A stretch of DNA of 64,000 nucleotides from a virus, in the IMG/VR virus record IMGVR_UViG_3300031951_000060, positions 1 through 64,000 of that record; one strand, given 5' to 3'. Numbering within the stretch: the stretch's first letter is position 1; the number at the start of each line of letters is the position of its first letter. The notes beneath the pieces were generated by a model. That model was not told the DNA's origin. It saw only the letters and a list, made by a program, of their open reading frames with translations, and did no database searches. Of this stretch, positions 7,350 through 14,510 are shown in pieces. The translations under genes were made by a program, and so were the position numbers.

Positions 7350-8276
7350 ATGTCTACTATATTTATAAGTATTCCTTGCTATCAAGATCCAGAAATATGG
7401 GAAACAGTTTCAAGTTTTTATAATAATGCTACTAATCCAGAAAATGTTTATTTTGGAATTACTAATCAGACAGATTCTCCAGAATTACACAAGGAAATGC
7501 TTTTAAAATTCCCAAATGTACAAATGCATATCTTGGAGCCTGGATCTTTGCCAGGGTGCCAGCCAGCAAGATTAAAGTCCCATGAGTTTTATGATGGGCA
7601 GGACTACTATTTAAACATGGACTCTCACATGAGAGCAGTTAAAGATTGGGATTCTAGGCTAATAGCAGAATTAAATGAAACAAATTTTATATACGGACCT
7701 TCAGTGCTAACTGGATACGTTGCAGGATATGACAAAGATGAATACGGAAAAGATATAATTCCTGAAGTTACATATACTACAGTTTTTAGAATGAATGAAA
7801 AAAATATAAATCATTTTATAAATCATGGCATTCCTCAGTTTATTTCCTTTCCTCATGAAACCAACAAGCCAATACCATCTCCGTACATCTCTGGTCATTT
7901 TTTCTTTACTACTGGTCAAGCAGTTTTAGATTCACCTTTTGTTGAAGATGTATTTTTTACAGAAGAAGAAATTTTTATGGCTGTTAGATTTTTCACTGCT
8001 GGATATAACTTATTTCAACCGACTACAACATATGTGTATCATAGATATGGAAGAAACAATCGTAGACTTTTTTGGGAAGACTTTCCTGAACATTGGTATG
8101 AAAATGATAAAAGGTCAAGAGATTTTGTAAATAATGTTTTACAAAACAATATAATTGATCCTAAAAAGGGATTATTTAATAAAAGAACTTTAGACGAGTT
8201 TGAGGAATATTCTGGAATTAATTTTAGAAAAAGAGCGTTATCAGATTCGGTAATTAAGGGTACATCGTATTTATAA
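7350..8276 (+). CDS. GlcNAc-transferase, Skp1-Gnt1 family
   Basis: A 308-residue GT-A type glycosyltransferase. The start IFISIPCYQDPEIWETV, then YFGITNQ, then CQPARLKSHEFYDGQDYY and LNMDSHMRAVKDWDSRL are the family blocks of Pfam GlcNAc (PF11397); D91-S-H93 is the metal/nucleotide-sugar motif in place of DXD. The founding member, Dictyostelium Gnt1, transfers GlcNAc from UDP-GlcNAc to hydroxyproline on Skp1 after a prolyl hydroxylase has acted. Here the gene lies 18 bases after a prolyl-hydroxylase-like gene. No signal peptide or membrane segment, so it would work in the host cytoplasm during virion assembly. It has no ribosome site and probably a leaderless transcript. It is followed by a terminator, closing the fibre/modification block. 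Family call is strong; sugar and acceptor are inferred. Confidence 0.85.
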   Translation: MSTIFISIPCYQDPEIWETVSSFYNNATNPENVYFGITNQTDSPELHKEMLLKFPNVQMHILEPGSLPGCQPARLKSHEFYDGQDYYLNMDSHMRAVKDWDSRLIAELNETNFIYGPSVLTGYVAGYDKDEYGKDIIPEVTYTTVFRMNEKNINHFINHGIPQFISFPHETNKPIPSPYISGHFFFTTGQAVLDSPFVEDVFFTEEEIFMAVRFFTAGYNLFQPTTTYVYHRYGRNNRRLFWEDFPEHWYENDKRSRDFVNNVLQNNIIDPKKGLFNKRTLDEFEEYSGINFRKRALSDSVIKGTSYL

Positions 8277-8280
8277 AATA

Positions 8281-8325
8281 AAAATATCCCAGAGCCAAAC
8301 AATATGAATGACCCTGGGATATTTT
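8281..8325. terminator. Bidirectional terminator between convergent genes
   Basis: Perfect 12-bp inverted repeat: AAAATATCCCAG at 8281-8292 and CTGGGATATTTT at 8314-8325, with a 21-base loop. A-rich and T-rich flanks on both sides give a U tract for either strand. It lies exactly between the convergent stop codons of the glycosyltransferase (+) and the lysozyme-like gene (-). Confidence 0.85.
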
Positions 8326-8331
8326 ATTTAT

Positions 8332-8895
8332 TTATTGCGGGAATTTACCAATCCATTCTTTTGTCCTTGGTGTTATTCCTTTCCAAGCACTCCAGTTTTC
8401 TCCGCCATTTGACATATGAAATGCGATTTGTGCATTTACAACTGGATTAAACAAGTCTGCATTGTGATCTAGGTCATATTTATTACGACGATCAGGACCA
8501 AGCATTCCGAGCATATTTATCTGGAAAATTCCATAAGAACTGTCTCCAGTTTTAGTATTTCCATTGAATGCAAGTGGTCGACCATTACTTTCTTTTTTAG
8601 CAATAGCCCATGCCTCCTTGAGATTTTGACCTTCAAATCCTACTAATTTAAGTAGTATCTTTAGGTCTTTATCAGATAGAGATGTGGCGTTGTTGTATTT
8701 TTCTAACTGATCTTCTTTAGCCTCAGAAACACTTTTGGCCTCTTTCGAGGCCTCTTTTGTTTCTTCTAGCACGATAGGTTTTATATCGTTTAATCGGTTT
8801 TCAGAAGCATTAGCAGCGTTTGACCAAACGGCAAACATAGCCAATATGCTGAGTGTACCAATGATGTTCTTGTTATTATTCATAAAAGTAATCAT
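8332..8895 (-). CDS. Secreted lysozyme-like (SLT-type) lytic enzyme
   Basis: A 187-residue protein, the only gene on the minus strand. ATG 8895 is chosen because AAGGAGG lies five bases upstream; an earlier in-frame ATG lacks one. Residues 1-30 are a signal peptide (hydrophobic IIGTLSILAMFAVW, cleavage near ANA-S), then a charged helical linker to about 70, then a lysozyme-fold domain: catalytic E102 in AKKESNG, followed by GDSSYGIFQINM, the hallmark of soluble lytic transglycosylase/resuscitation-factor-like muralytic enzymes. The end LSNGG-type motif (MSNGGENWSAWKG) is also family-typical. A secreted enzyme of this kind could serve lysis, or superinfection control. It has its own consensus promoter and a leader hairpin, and a bidirectional terminator at its end, so it is regulated apart from the flanking fibre genes. 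Confidence 0.8.
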   Translation of the reverse strand: MITFMNNNKNIIGTLSILAMFAVWSNAANASENRLNDIKPIVLEETKEASKEAKSVSEAKEDQLEKYNNATSLSDKDLKILLKLVGFEGQNLKEAWAIAKKESNGRPLAFNGNTKTGDSSYGIFQINMLGMLGPDRRNKYDLDHNADLFNPVVNAQIAFHMSNGGENWSAWKGITPRTKEWIGKFPQ

Positions 8896-8915
8896 AGTTT
8901 CCTCCTTAGAAACAG

Positions 8916-8939
8916 ATAACACCTTTTTAGGGGTGTTAT
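8916..8939 (-). promoter_or_regulatory. Leader hairpin/operator of the lysozyme-like gene
   Basis: Perfect 8-bp inverted repeat, ATAACACC at 8916-8923 and GGTGTTAT at 8932-8939, with an 8-base loop. It lies between the -10 box and the ribosome site of the minus-strand gene, so it could be an operator, or an RNA hairpin controlling elongation or translation. Confidence 0.5.
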
Positions 8940-8950
8940 ATTACTTCCTA

Positions 8951-8979
8951 GTATAACACAGTTTGAGCCAGATAGTCAA
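8951..8979 (-). promoter_or_regulatory. Sigma70-type promoter for the lysozyme-like gene
   Basis: On the minus strand TTGACT (8974-8979) and TTATAC (8951-8956) are separated by exactly 17 bases. This is one of the best promoters in the window. Confidence 0.8.
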
Positions 8980-8992
8980 ACAATGATATAAT
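8963..8992 (+). promoter_or_regulatory. Promoter with extended -10 for gene 9001
   Basis: TTGAGC (8963-8968), 18-base spacer, TG-A-TATAAT (8984-8992). The -10 ends 8 bases before ATG 9001, predicting a leaderless transcript. The element overlaps the divergent minus-strand promoter, so the two probably compete. Confidence 0.65.
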
Positions 8993-9000
8993 AATCTTCT

Positions 9001-9516
9001 ATGGCTGAAATAACTAATAACTATGGTCTAACATATCCAGAAGCATCTGACGCTGTAAATGTTCATAATGATATTAAAAAATTAGCGGATGATGTTGATG
9101 ATGCAATATCTTCTCTTGACGCATCAAATGTGCGGGTAAAGGTAACAAATAACTCAGGCTCAACCATAGGTGCAGCAAAACCAGTTTATGCAACAGGACA
9201 CACGAATAACAAAACAACAATATCTTTGTTTACCTTTGGACTCTCTGATGATAAACCATTTTTGGGATTAACAAAAACTTCTTTAAATAATGGAGAGTCT
9301 GGAGAAGTGGTTGTTGCTGGAGTTTTAACAAATGTCAATACAAGTGGATTTCCTGTAGGGTCCTTGCTTTATGTAGATTCTTACGGAGCATTGACTAATA
9401 CTGTCATTGGTGGCGCAATCGGAATTGTGGCTGTATCTAACACATCTACTGGCGTGATTGTTATTCAGGCAAAAGGAAATGGGACATGGGGAGCATTGAA
9501 GGCTGGATTAGCCTAA
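9001..9516 (+). CDS. Fibre protein, first of second fibre block
   Basis: A 171-residue protein with a short helical N-terminal region (residues 1-45, AEITNNYGLTYPEASDAVNV) and a beta-rich body starting VRVKVTNNSGSTIGAAKPVY. This body is a common phage structural domain in which STIGAGKPVYATG is the signature; it occurs in fibre and baseplate proteins. No ribosome site precedes ATG; the -10 box lies directly upstream, so translation is probably leaderless. It opens the fibre block that extends to 15545, apart from the first block at 1-6028. Confidence 0.6.
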   Translation: MAEITNNYGLTYPEASDAVNVHNDIKKLADDVDDAISSLDASNVRVKVTNNSGSTIGAAKPVYATGHTNNKTTISLFTFGLSDDKPFLGLTKTSLNNGESGEVVVAGVLTNVNTSGFPVGSLLYVDSYGALTNTVIGGAIGIVAVSNTSTGVIVIQAKGNGTWGALKAGLA

Positions 9517-9518
9517 TA

Positions 9519-9527
9519 TGATATAAT
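9519..9527 (+). promoter_or_regulatory. Extended -10 element before gene 9534
   Basis: TG-A-TATAAT ends 7 bases before ATG 9534 with no ribosome site, the same leaderless geometry as at 9001. No clear -35. Confidence 0.55.
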
Positions 9528-9533
9528 AATTAA

Positions 9534-9938
9534 ATGGCTCAGTTACGTGGATCTGCTTCTTCATATGATATAGGGAATAAACCTCCAACAATTGTTTGGA
9601 CTATTGTGAGAGGAGATACTGCATCATTTAAGGTTTATGTAACAGACGATGAAAAGCAGCCACTAAATATTCCAGACTGGAATATTAATATGAAAATAAA
9701 ACGTCCCAACAATACAGTTAACTTAGGCAAAATTACAGACGACGCTACATTAATTTTATCGCTAACACCATTAGCCGATGCAGATGATCAAATAGGAGAA
9801 TTTACAGTATCATTATTGTCATCAGAATCACAAATTCTTGAAACGGGAGATATCTTCGATATTCAATTGTCAAACGCAACATATGTTTGGACAGTTGCTC
9901 AGGGTAGCATGAAAATTCTTGAAGATGTAACAGATTAA
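9534..9938 (+). CDS. Baseplate/fibre adaptor protein, BppU N-terminal-like
   Basis: A 134-residue protein with a beta-sandwich pattern TIVRGDTASFKVYVTD at residues about 22-37, NINMKIKRP, then ATYVWTVAQGSMKILEDVTD at the end. The order and spacing match the small adaptor at 1709-2125, so it is likely a paralogue or a second copy of the docking protein for the second fibre set. The BppU-like assignment rests on the conserved GDT-x-F and closing strand. Its stop overlaps the next start (TAATG). Confidence 0.55.
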   Translation: MAQLRGSASSYDIGNKPPTIVWTIVRGDTASFKVYVTDDEKQPLNIPDWNINMKIKRPNNTVNLGKITDDATLILSLTPLADADDQIGEFTVSLLSSESQILETGDIFDIQLSNATYVWTVAQGSMKILEDVTD

Positions 9939-10162
9939 TGGCATCGGCAAAAATATTAGATAAAAATCAAAACAAATTAAAACTAATAAATGCAGTATCA
10001 TATGCAATAATTAACGTAGCAGATAATACAAGAGTAACTAAGATAAATGAAGTTCTTCCTTTTAGAGTTAAGTTTACTAATATAGGGATTGAAGGATATA
10101 GCAAAACAAACCCAGCAGGCATCGGCATTGCGGTAATTGGTTTTAGCAACTACATCCTTTAA
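9938..10162 (+). CDS. Small uncharacterised fibre-block protein
   Basis: A 74-residue protein coupled to the preceding adaptor through TAATG. Sequence alternates Lys/Asn-rich and hydrophobic residues, consistent with a small beta-sandwich (AIINVADNTRVTKINEVLP). No recognised family, Cys or membrane segment. Position suggests a structural accessory to the adaptor. Confidence 0.45.
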   Translation: MASAKILDKNQNKLKLINAVSYAIINVADNTRVTKINEVLPFRVKFTNIGIEGYSKTNPAGIGIAVIGFSNYIL

Positions 10163-10180
10163 TAATATAAAAATGGAGGT

Positions 10181-10186
10181 TATAAT
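10181..10186 (+). promoter_or_regulatory. -10 box TATAAT before gene 10193
   Basis: Exact TATAAT ending 7 bases before ATG 10193. The purine-rich GGAGG lies upstream of the box, not in ribosome-site position, so a leaderless start is likely. Confidence 0.5.
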
Positions 10187-10192
10187 ATAGCC

Positions 10193-10639
10193 ATGGCAAA
10201 AATATCAATACCAGCCGTAAAAAGTAAGTTCCAGACTGGTGATCGTCCTACTCAGCAGGATTATGAAGATTTGATTGACACCCTTGCTGGTGCAGGAAAC
10301 GATCTTGGCTCTTCTGGAAATAATGAAAACACAATCTCTGGCATTGAAAATGTCACAGTGATAGATAATTTTGACGCCACCGAATGGCGTATGGTCAAAT
10401 ACTTGGTCTCAATTGCAAAAACAACTGCGGGAGATAACAAGTTTTATGCAACAGAGTTGACCATCTTGGTAGACGGTACAAATGTAAACGTCTCTGAGTA
10501 TGGCACAATAGACAATGATGGGAATATTGGCACCATTAGCGTCTCCAGGGCTGGAAATACAGTATCCTTGACGGTTACTCCAGATCCTGCGATTAAGCCA
10601 GTCACAGTTCGTTATGCACGAATTGGACTTAAGGCATAA
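10193..10639 (+). CDS. Short fibre protein sharing a C-terminal module
   Basis: A 148-residue protein: N-terminal 60 residues helical (FQTGDRPTQQDYEDLIDTL, the pattern used by several fibre proteins near their docking end), followed by a beta-rich domain, WRMVKYLVSIAKTTAGDN to the end. That domain is clearly related to the C-terminus of the next gene (YRSAEFLVKIANGSHTEVSK), with matching strands EYGTIDNDGNIGTISV and EYAMVGTNGSLGSVSA. The two are thus fibre variants sharing a tip. Confidence 0.6.
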   Translation: MAKISIPAVKSKFQTGDRPTQQDYEDLIDTLAGAGNDLGSSGNNENTISGIENVTVIDNFDATEWRMVKYLVSIAKTTAGDNKFYATELTILVDGTNVNVSEYGTIDNDGNIGTISVSRAGNTVSLTVTPDPAIKPVTVRYARIGLKA

Positions 10640-10654
10640 CTAAGGAGATAAAAA

Positions 10655-12277
10655 ATGGCAACAGTCGTAAAAGACTTTAAGGTAAAGAATGGTCTGATTG
10701 TTGAAGGCGAAACAGGTACCATCAACAACCATGATATTCTTACAAAGAAAACAGATGACCAAAACTATATTATTGGTCTTATTGGCGGTTCTTCAGATTC
10801 CGCTAACACCCCAAATACAGTTGTAAAACGTGATGGCTCAGGCAATTTTGCTGCAGGTACAATTACAGCAAATCTTACAGGCGATGTAACTGGTAATGCA
10901 GATACAGCAACCACACTTGAGACTGCTCGTACAATTTCTTTGGCTGGAGATGTAACAGGTTCTGTATCATTTGATGGTTCACAGAATGTAAGCATTACAG
11001 CAACAATTGATGGATCTTTTGCAACAGATGCAGAAGTTGCTACTGCTAAAGGCGAAGCAATTTCAGATGCAGCATCAGATGCAACTACAAAGGCAAACGC
11101 TGCTAAGTCTGGCGCAGAAGCAACAGCAGCAGCAGCACTCGCTTCTGCAGTTTCTGATTTAGAAGATTATGCAGATCAGGCAGAGGCTGATGCTAAGGCA
11201 TATACCGATACTCGTGAGACTGCTATTACAGCAGCATATCAATCATATGCAGATACAGCAGAAGCAGACGCAAAGTCTTATGCTGATCAAAAGGTTGCAG
11301 ATCTTGTAGATTCTGCACCAGCACTTCTTGATACACTCAATGAATTGGCTGCAGCAATTGGCGATGACGCTAACTTTGCAGCAAACCTTGCTACATCAGT
11401 AGGAGAAAAGGTTGCAAAGGCTGGAGACACCATGACTGGCGCTCTTGTTCTTCATGCAGACCCAGTAAACAATCTTGAAGCAGCAACTAAGGCTTATGTT
11501 GATGCAGCAGAGGCAGATGCTAATGCATATGCAGATCAGGCTGAAGTTGACGCAAAAGCATATACAGACACTCGTGAGACAGCAATTACAACTGCTTATC
11601 AGTCTTATGCTGATACAGCAGAAGCAGATGCTAAGACATATGCAGATGGACTTGCTTCAACAATAAATGGAACTATTGCAGCACTTGATACAGACGATGT
11701 AGCAGAAGGTTCAAACCAGTACTTCACAGATGCTCGTGCTAAGGATTCAGCAGCAGCACTTCTTACAACTGCTACATTAGAAAACATCACAATTACTGGT
11801 ACAGGTAATGGTGGTCTTGTAATTACCGCAGAAAATGGTGTTGCAGACTCTACAACTGATGATCTTGCAGAAGGCGTAAACCGTCTTTACTTCACAGATG
11901 CTCGTGCAGTATCTGCTCTTGAAGCAGTTACTCCAGACTTCCCTGCAGTAGAGATTGCTTCTGTAGCAAAGCAGGTAGCAGCACAGGCAACTGTCGCAAC
12001 TGCAAGCACAAATACAGCAGTTTCATGGGCTAAGGCAGATTATCGTTCTGCTGAATTTCTTGTGAAGATTGCCAATGGATCTCACACAGAGGTTTCAAAG
12101 GTTATCCTAACACTTGACACTTCAGACAACGTAGCAGTTACAGAATATGCAATGGTTGGAACAAACGGTTCTCTTGGATCAGTTTCAGCAGACGTTTCTG
12201 GCAGCGATGTTCGTCTTCGTGTTACAACCGATAATAACAACTCAACAGTTGCAGTTATGGGTACGCTTTTAAAGTAA
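10655..12277 (+). CDS. Long Ala/Asp-rich tail fibre
   Basis: A 540-residue fibre with AAGGAG ribosome site. Residues 1-16 (MATVVKDFKVKNGLIV) are an attachment motif repeated in the next gene. About 60-110 carries beta repeats of the type ITANLTGDVTGNADTATTL, followed by two copies of an Ala/Asp/Glu-rich helical repeat (YTDTRETAIT..YQSYADTAEADAK, near residues 187 and 304) separated by LLDTLNELAAAIGDDANF. Repeated EGSNQYFTDARA and EGVNRLYFTDARA motifs mark shaft units. The last 95 residues form the tip module shared with the preceding gene. These are hallmarks of long trimeric phage tail fibres. No chaperone domain is visible at the end. Confidence 0.85.
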   Translation: MATVVKDFKVKNGLIVEGETGTINNHDILTKKTDDQNYIIGLIGGSSDSANTPNTVVKRDGSGNFAAGTITANLTGDVTGNADTATTLETARTISLAGDVTGSVSFDGSQNVSITATIDGSFATDAEVATAKGEAISDAASDATTKANAAKSGAEATAAAALASAVSDLEDYADQAEADAKAYTDTRETAITAAYQSYADTAEADAKSYADQKVADLVDSAPALLDTLNELAAAIGDDANFAANLATSVGEKVAKAGDTMTGALVLHADPVNNLEAATKAYVDAAEADANAYADQAEVDAKAYTDTRETAITTAYQSYADTAEADAKTYADGLASTINGTIAALDTDDVAEGSNQYFTDARAKDSAAALLTTATLENITITGTGNGGLVITAENGVADSTTDDLAEGVNRLYFTDARAVSALEAVTPDFPAVEIASVAKQVAAQATVATASTNTAVSWAKADYRSAEFLVKIANGSHTEVSKVILTLDTSDNVAVTEYAMVGTNGSLGSVSADVSGSDVRLRVTTDNNNSTVAVMGTLLK

Positions 12278-12307
12278 TAAAATAAATAAAAAGAGGGAGT
12301 GGTAATC

Positions 12308-12763
12308 TTGGCAACAGTCAACAAGGACTTCAAGGTTAAAAATGGACTTATCGTCACTGGTGGCGGTTCGTTCGGAGGAGCGGTAGTTGTAGGAACTCCT
12401 ACAGATTCTACCCACGCTACTACTAAAGCATACGTAGATTCAGTAGTAGGCGGAATGCAAGTCGGGGCTACCGCTCCCTCTTCACCAGACAATGGTGATT
12501 TATGGTTTGATACATTAACAGAAAGAGTTAATGTATATTATGGTGGCTCATGGCTTACCATAGCAACAATTGATGATACCCTCAATCTGCCAGAACATAT
12601 TCATGATGAGGCAATTGATGGCACAGGATTTATTGTTACTAAATTCGTCGATGGCGGTAGTTTCAATGATCCACAAGGAACTCCTGTAGACGCAGGAACT
12701 CCAACAACGTCATCTTGGGCATTAGTCTATAATGGCGGTATAGCAACAGATAACTTCAACTAA
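12308..12763 (+). CDS. Fibre protein with shared N-terminal attachment motif
   Basis: A 151-residue protein. The start is placed at TTG 12308: it is followed by ATVNKDFKVKNGLIV, which matches residue by residue the beginning of the long fibre at 10655, and GAGGGAG lies eight bases upstream. A GTG nine bases earlier is less likely. The middle (GGMQVGATAPSSPDNGDLWFD) is a typical fibre linker that ends short-tail or side-fibre stalks. The C-terminus is short. It probably docks to the same virion site as the long fibre, as an alternative or short fibre. Confidence 0.65.
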   Translation: MATVNKDFKVKNGLIVTGGGSFGGAVVVGTPTDSTHATTKAYVDSVVGGMQVGATAPSSPDNGDLWFDTLTERVNVYYGGSWLTIATIDDTLNLPEHIHDEAIDGTGFIVTKFVDGGSFNDPQGTPVDAGTPTTSSWALVYNGGIATDNFN

Positions 12764-12769
12764 AATTGA

Positions 12770-12778
12770 TGTTATAAT
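12770..12778 (+). promoter_or_regulatory. Extended -10 element TGTTATAAT
   Basis: Perfect TG-T-TATAAT in the gap before gene 12821, about 42 bases from its ATG. AAGGAG is placed correctly for the start, so this transcript has a normal leader. Confidence 0.5.
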
Positions 12779-12820
12779 AAGACATAAACTTGGTAGAAAT
12801 ACCATAAGGAGAGAATAAAT

Positions 12821-14482
12821 ATGGCAACAAGAATGCAACAGCGTAGAGGAACCGCTCAACAGTGGACTGACGCAAACCCTATTTTAGCAGCAGGAGAAAT
12901 CGGATTTGAGACTGACACAGGCAAGTTCAAGATGGGTAATGGTTCGTCTGCTTGGTCTGCCCTCTCCTACTTTACTGACTCATCAGACTTTGATACAACA
13001 AGTATCAATAATACAATTAACTCAACAGTAAGTGCAGCAATTGCAGGAGTAGTTGCAGCAGCACCAGGTGCTTTAGATACACTTAATGAGTTAGCAGCAG
13101 CAATTGGAGATGATCCAGACTTTGTGTCTACAATTACAGATGCAATTAGTTATAAGGCTCCATCTGCAAATCCAACATTTACAGGAACAGTTGCTCTTCC
13201 AGCAGCAACCAGCGTAACTATGAATGGCGTAAGTATTGAAACATATGTTTCTAATGAAATTGATCCAGTAGAATCACAAGTTAGCAATATTGCTTCTCAA
13301 GTTACCACAAACGAAGGAACACTAAATACTCTTTCTGGTACAGTTTCAAATATTGCAACTCAGGTAAATAATAACGAGTCTACTTTAAACTCTTTATCTG
13401 CATCAGTTGATACTTTATCTGACCAGGTTGATACAAATGAAACATCACTAAATTCATTGTCGGGTACAGTAAGTAACTTGTCTTCATTAGTTAATACAAA
13501 TGATGGAACCTTAACTCAGGCAGTTACAAATATCTCAACATTATTTGCCACAACCTCAGATCTAGAGGATGCAGATACAGCAATGGCAGCAGATATTTTA
13601 ACAAATGCTACAAATATTTCAAACATAGATTCAAACGTATCTACATTAACTGGAAATCTTAGTGCTTTAGATACACGTGTTGATGTTACAGAATCAGATA
13701 TTTCCGATTTAGAAACATCAACTTCTGCACACTCTTCTGCCACAATAAATGTGCATGGAATTGCAGATACTTCAGCACTTGCTACAAAATCTTATGTTGA
13801 TAGCGCAATTGGAAATACTGAAAATTATGCTGATACCGCACTTGCCCTTAAGGCAAATTTAGCGTCACCAGCACTAACTGGAACTCCAACTGCACCAACA
13901 GCGACAGTGGGCACTGATACAACTCAAATTGCTACAACAGCATTCGTACAAGATGCGATTGAGGCAGTTGTAGGTGCAGCCCCAGCAGCACTAAATACGC
14001 TGAGTGAATTAGCAGACGCTCTTGCTGATGATGCTAATTATGCGTCAACAGTTACATCTTCGTTAGCGCTTAAGGCACCACTTGCCTCTCCAACATTTAC
14101 AGGAACAGTTGCTCTTCCAGCAGCATCATCTGTAACGCTTGGCGGAACTGCACTATCAACAACACTAGCAGATAAGGCAGATAAGGCTGCAACTATTAAT
14201 ACAATGAATGGTTCTCATACTGCAGTTGCTGCAGATCTTGGAAATCTTCGTGAAATGAGCGGTGGCGGAACATTTACGATTCCATCAGACAACTCTTTCT
14301 GGCCAGTCGGCGGTACAGTAGATGTTCTTCAAACAGGATCATCTCAGGTAACTATTGTTGGCGCATCAGGTGTAACAGTTAATGCTACACCAGGTCTAAA
14401 ACTTCGTACTCAGTGGTCTTCTGCAACAGTGTTGAAGAGATCAGCAAATACGTTCGTGGTCATGGGCGACCTATCAGCCTAA
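12821..14482 (+). CDS. Tail fibre with Mtd-type N-terminal domain
   Basis: A 553-residue fibre. Residues 1-50 (MQQRRGTAQQWTDANPIL, GEIGFETDTGKFKMGNG) match the N-terminal docking domain of the major tropism determinant/phage hyaluronidase family. A DTLNELAAAIGDD unit follows, repeated at about residue 390 as NTLSELADALADD. Residues about 150-310 are a long heptad coiled coil (NEGTLNTLSGTVSNI and four similar units) that should form a trimeric rod. The C-terminal 90 residues (TFTIPSDNSFWPVGGTVDVL to VVMGDLSA) form a small beta tip shared with the modular fibre at 4292. Coupling of a docking domain, rod and tip makes the fibre assignment secure. Confidence 0.85.
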   Translation: MATRMQQRRGTAQQWTDANPILAAGEIGFETDTGKFKMGNGSSAWSALSYFTDSSDFDTTSINNTINSTVSAAIAGVVAAAPGALDTLNELAAAIGDDPDFVSTITDAISYKAPSANPTFTGTVALPAATSVTMNGVSIETYVSNEIDPVESQVSNIASQVTTNEGTLNTLSGTVSNIATQVNNNESTLNSLSASVDTLSDQVDTNETSLNSLSGTVSNLSSLVNTNDGTLTQAVTNISTLFATTSDLEDADTAMAADILTNATNISNIDSNVSTLTGNLSALDTRVDVTESDISDLETSTSAHSSATINVHGIADTSALATKSYVDSAIGNTENYADTALALKANLASPALTGTPTAPTATVGTDTTQIATTAFVQDAIEAVVGAAPAALNTLSELADALADDANYASTVTSSLALKAPLASPTFTGTVALPAASSVTLGGTALSTTLADKADKAATINTMNGSHTAVAADLGNLREMSGGGTFTIPSDNSFWPVGGTVDVLQTGSSQVTIVGASGVTVNATPGLKLRTQWSSATVLKRSANTFVVMGDLSA

Positions 14483-14510
14483 TAATAACTAAAAAAGGAG
14501 ATTGATTTAA

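Noticed and set aside
8896-8922. Earlier ATG for the lysozyme-like gene
   Set aside because: No ribosome site; it would place AAGGAGG inside the coding region.
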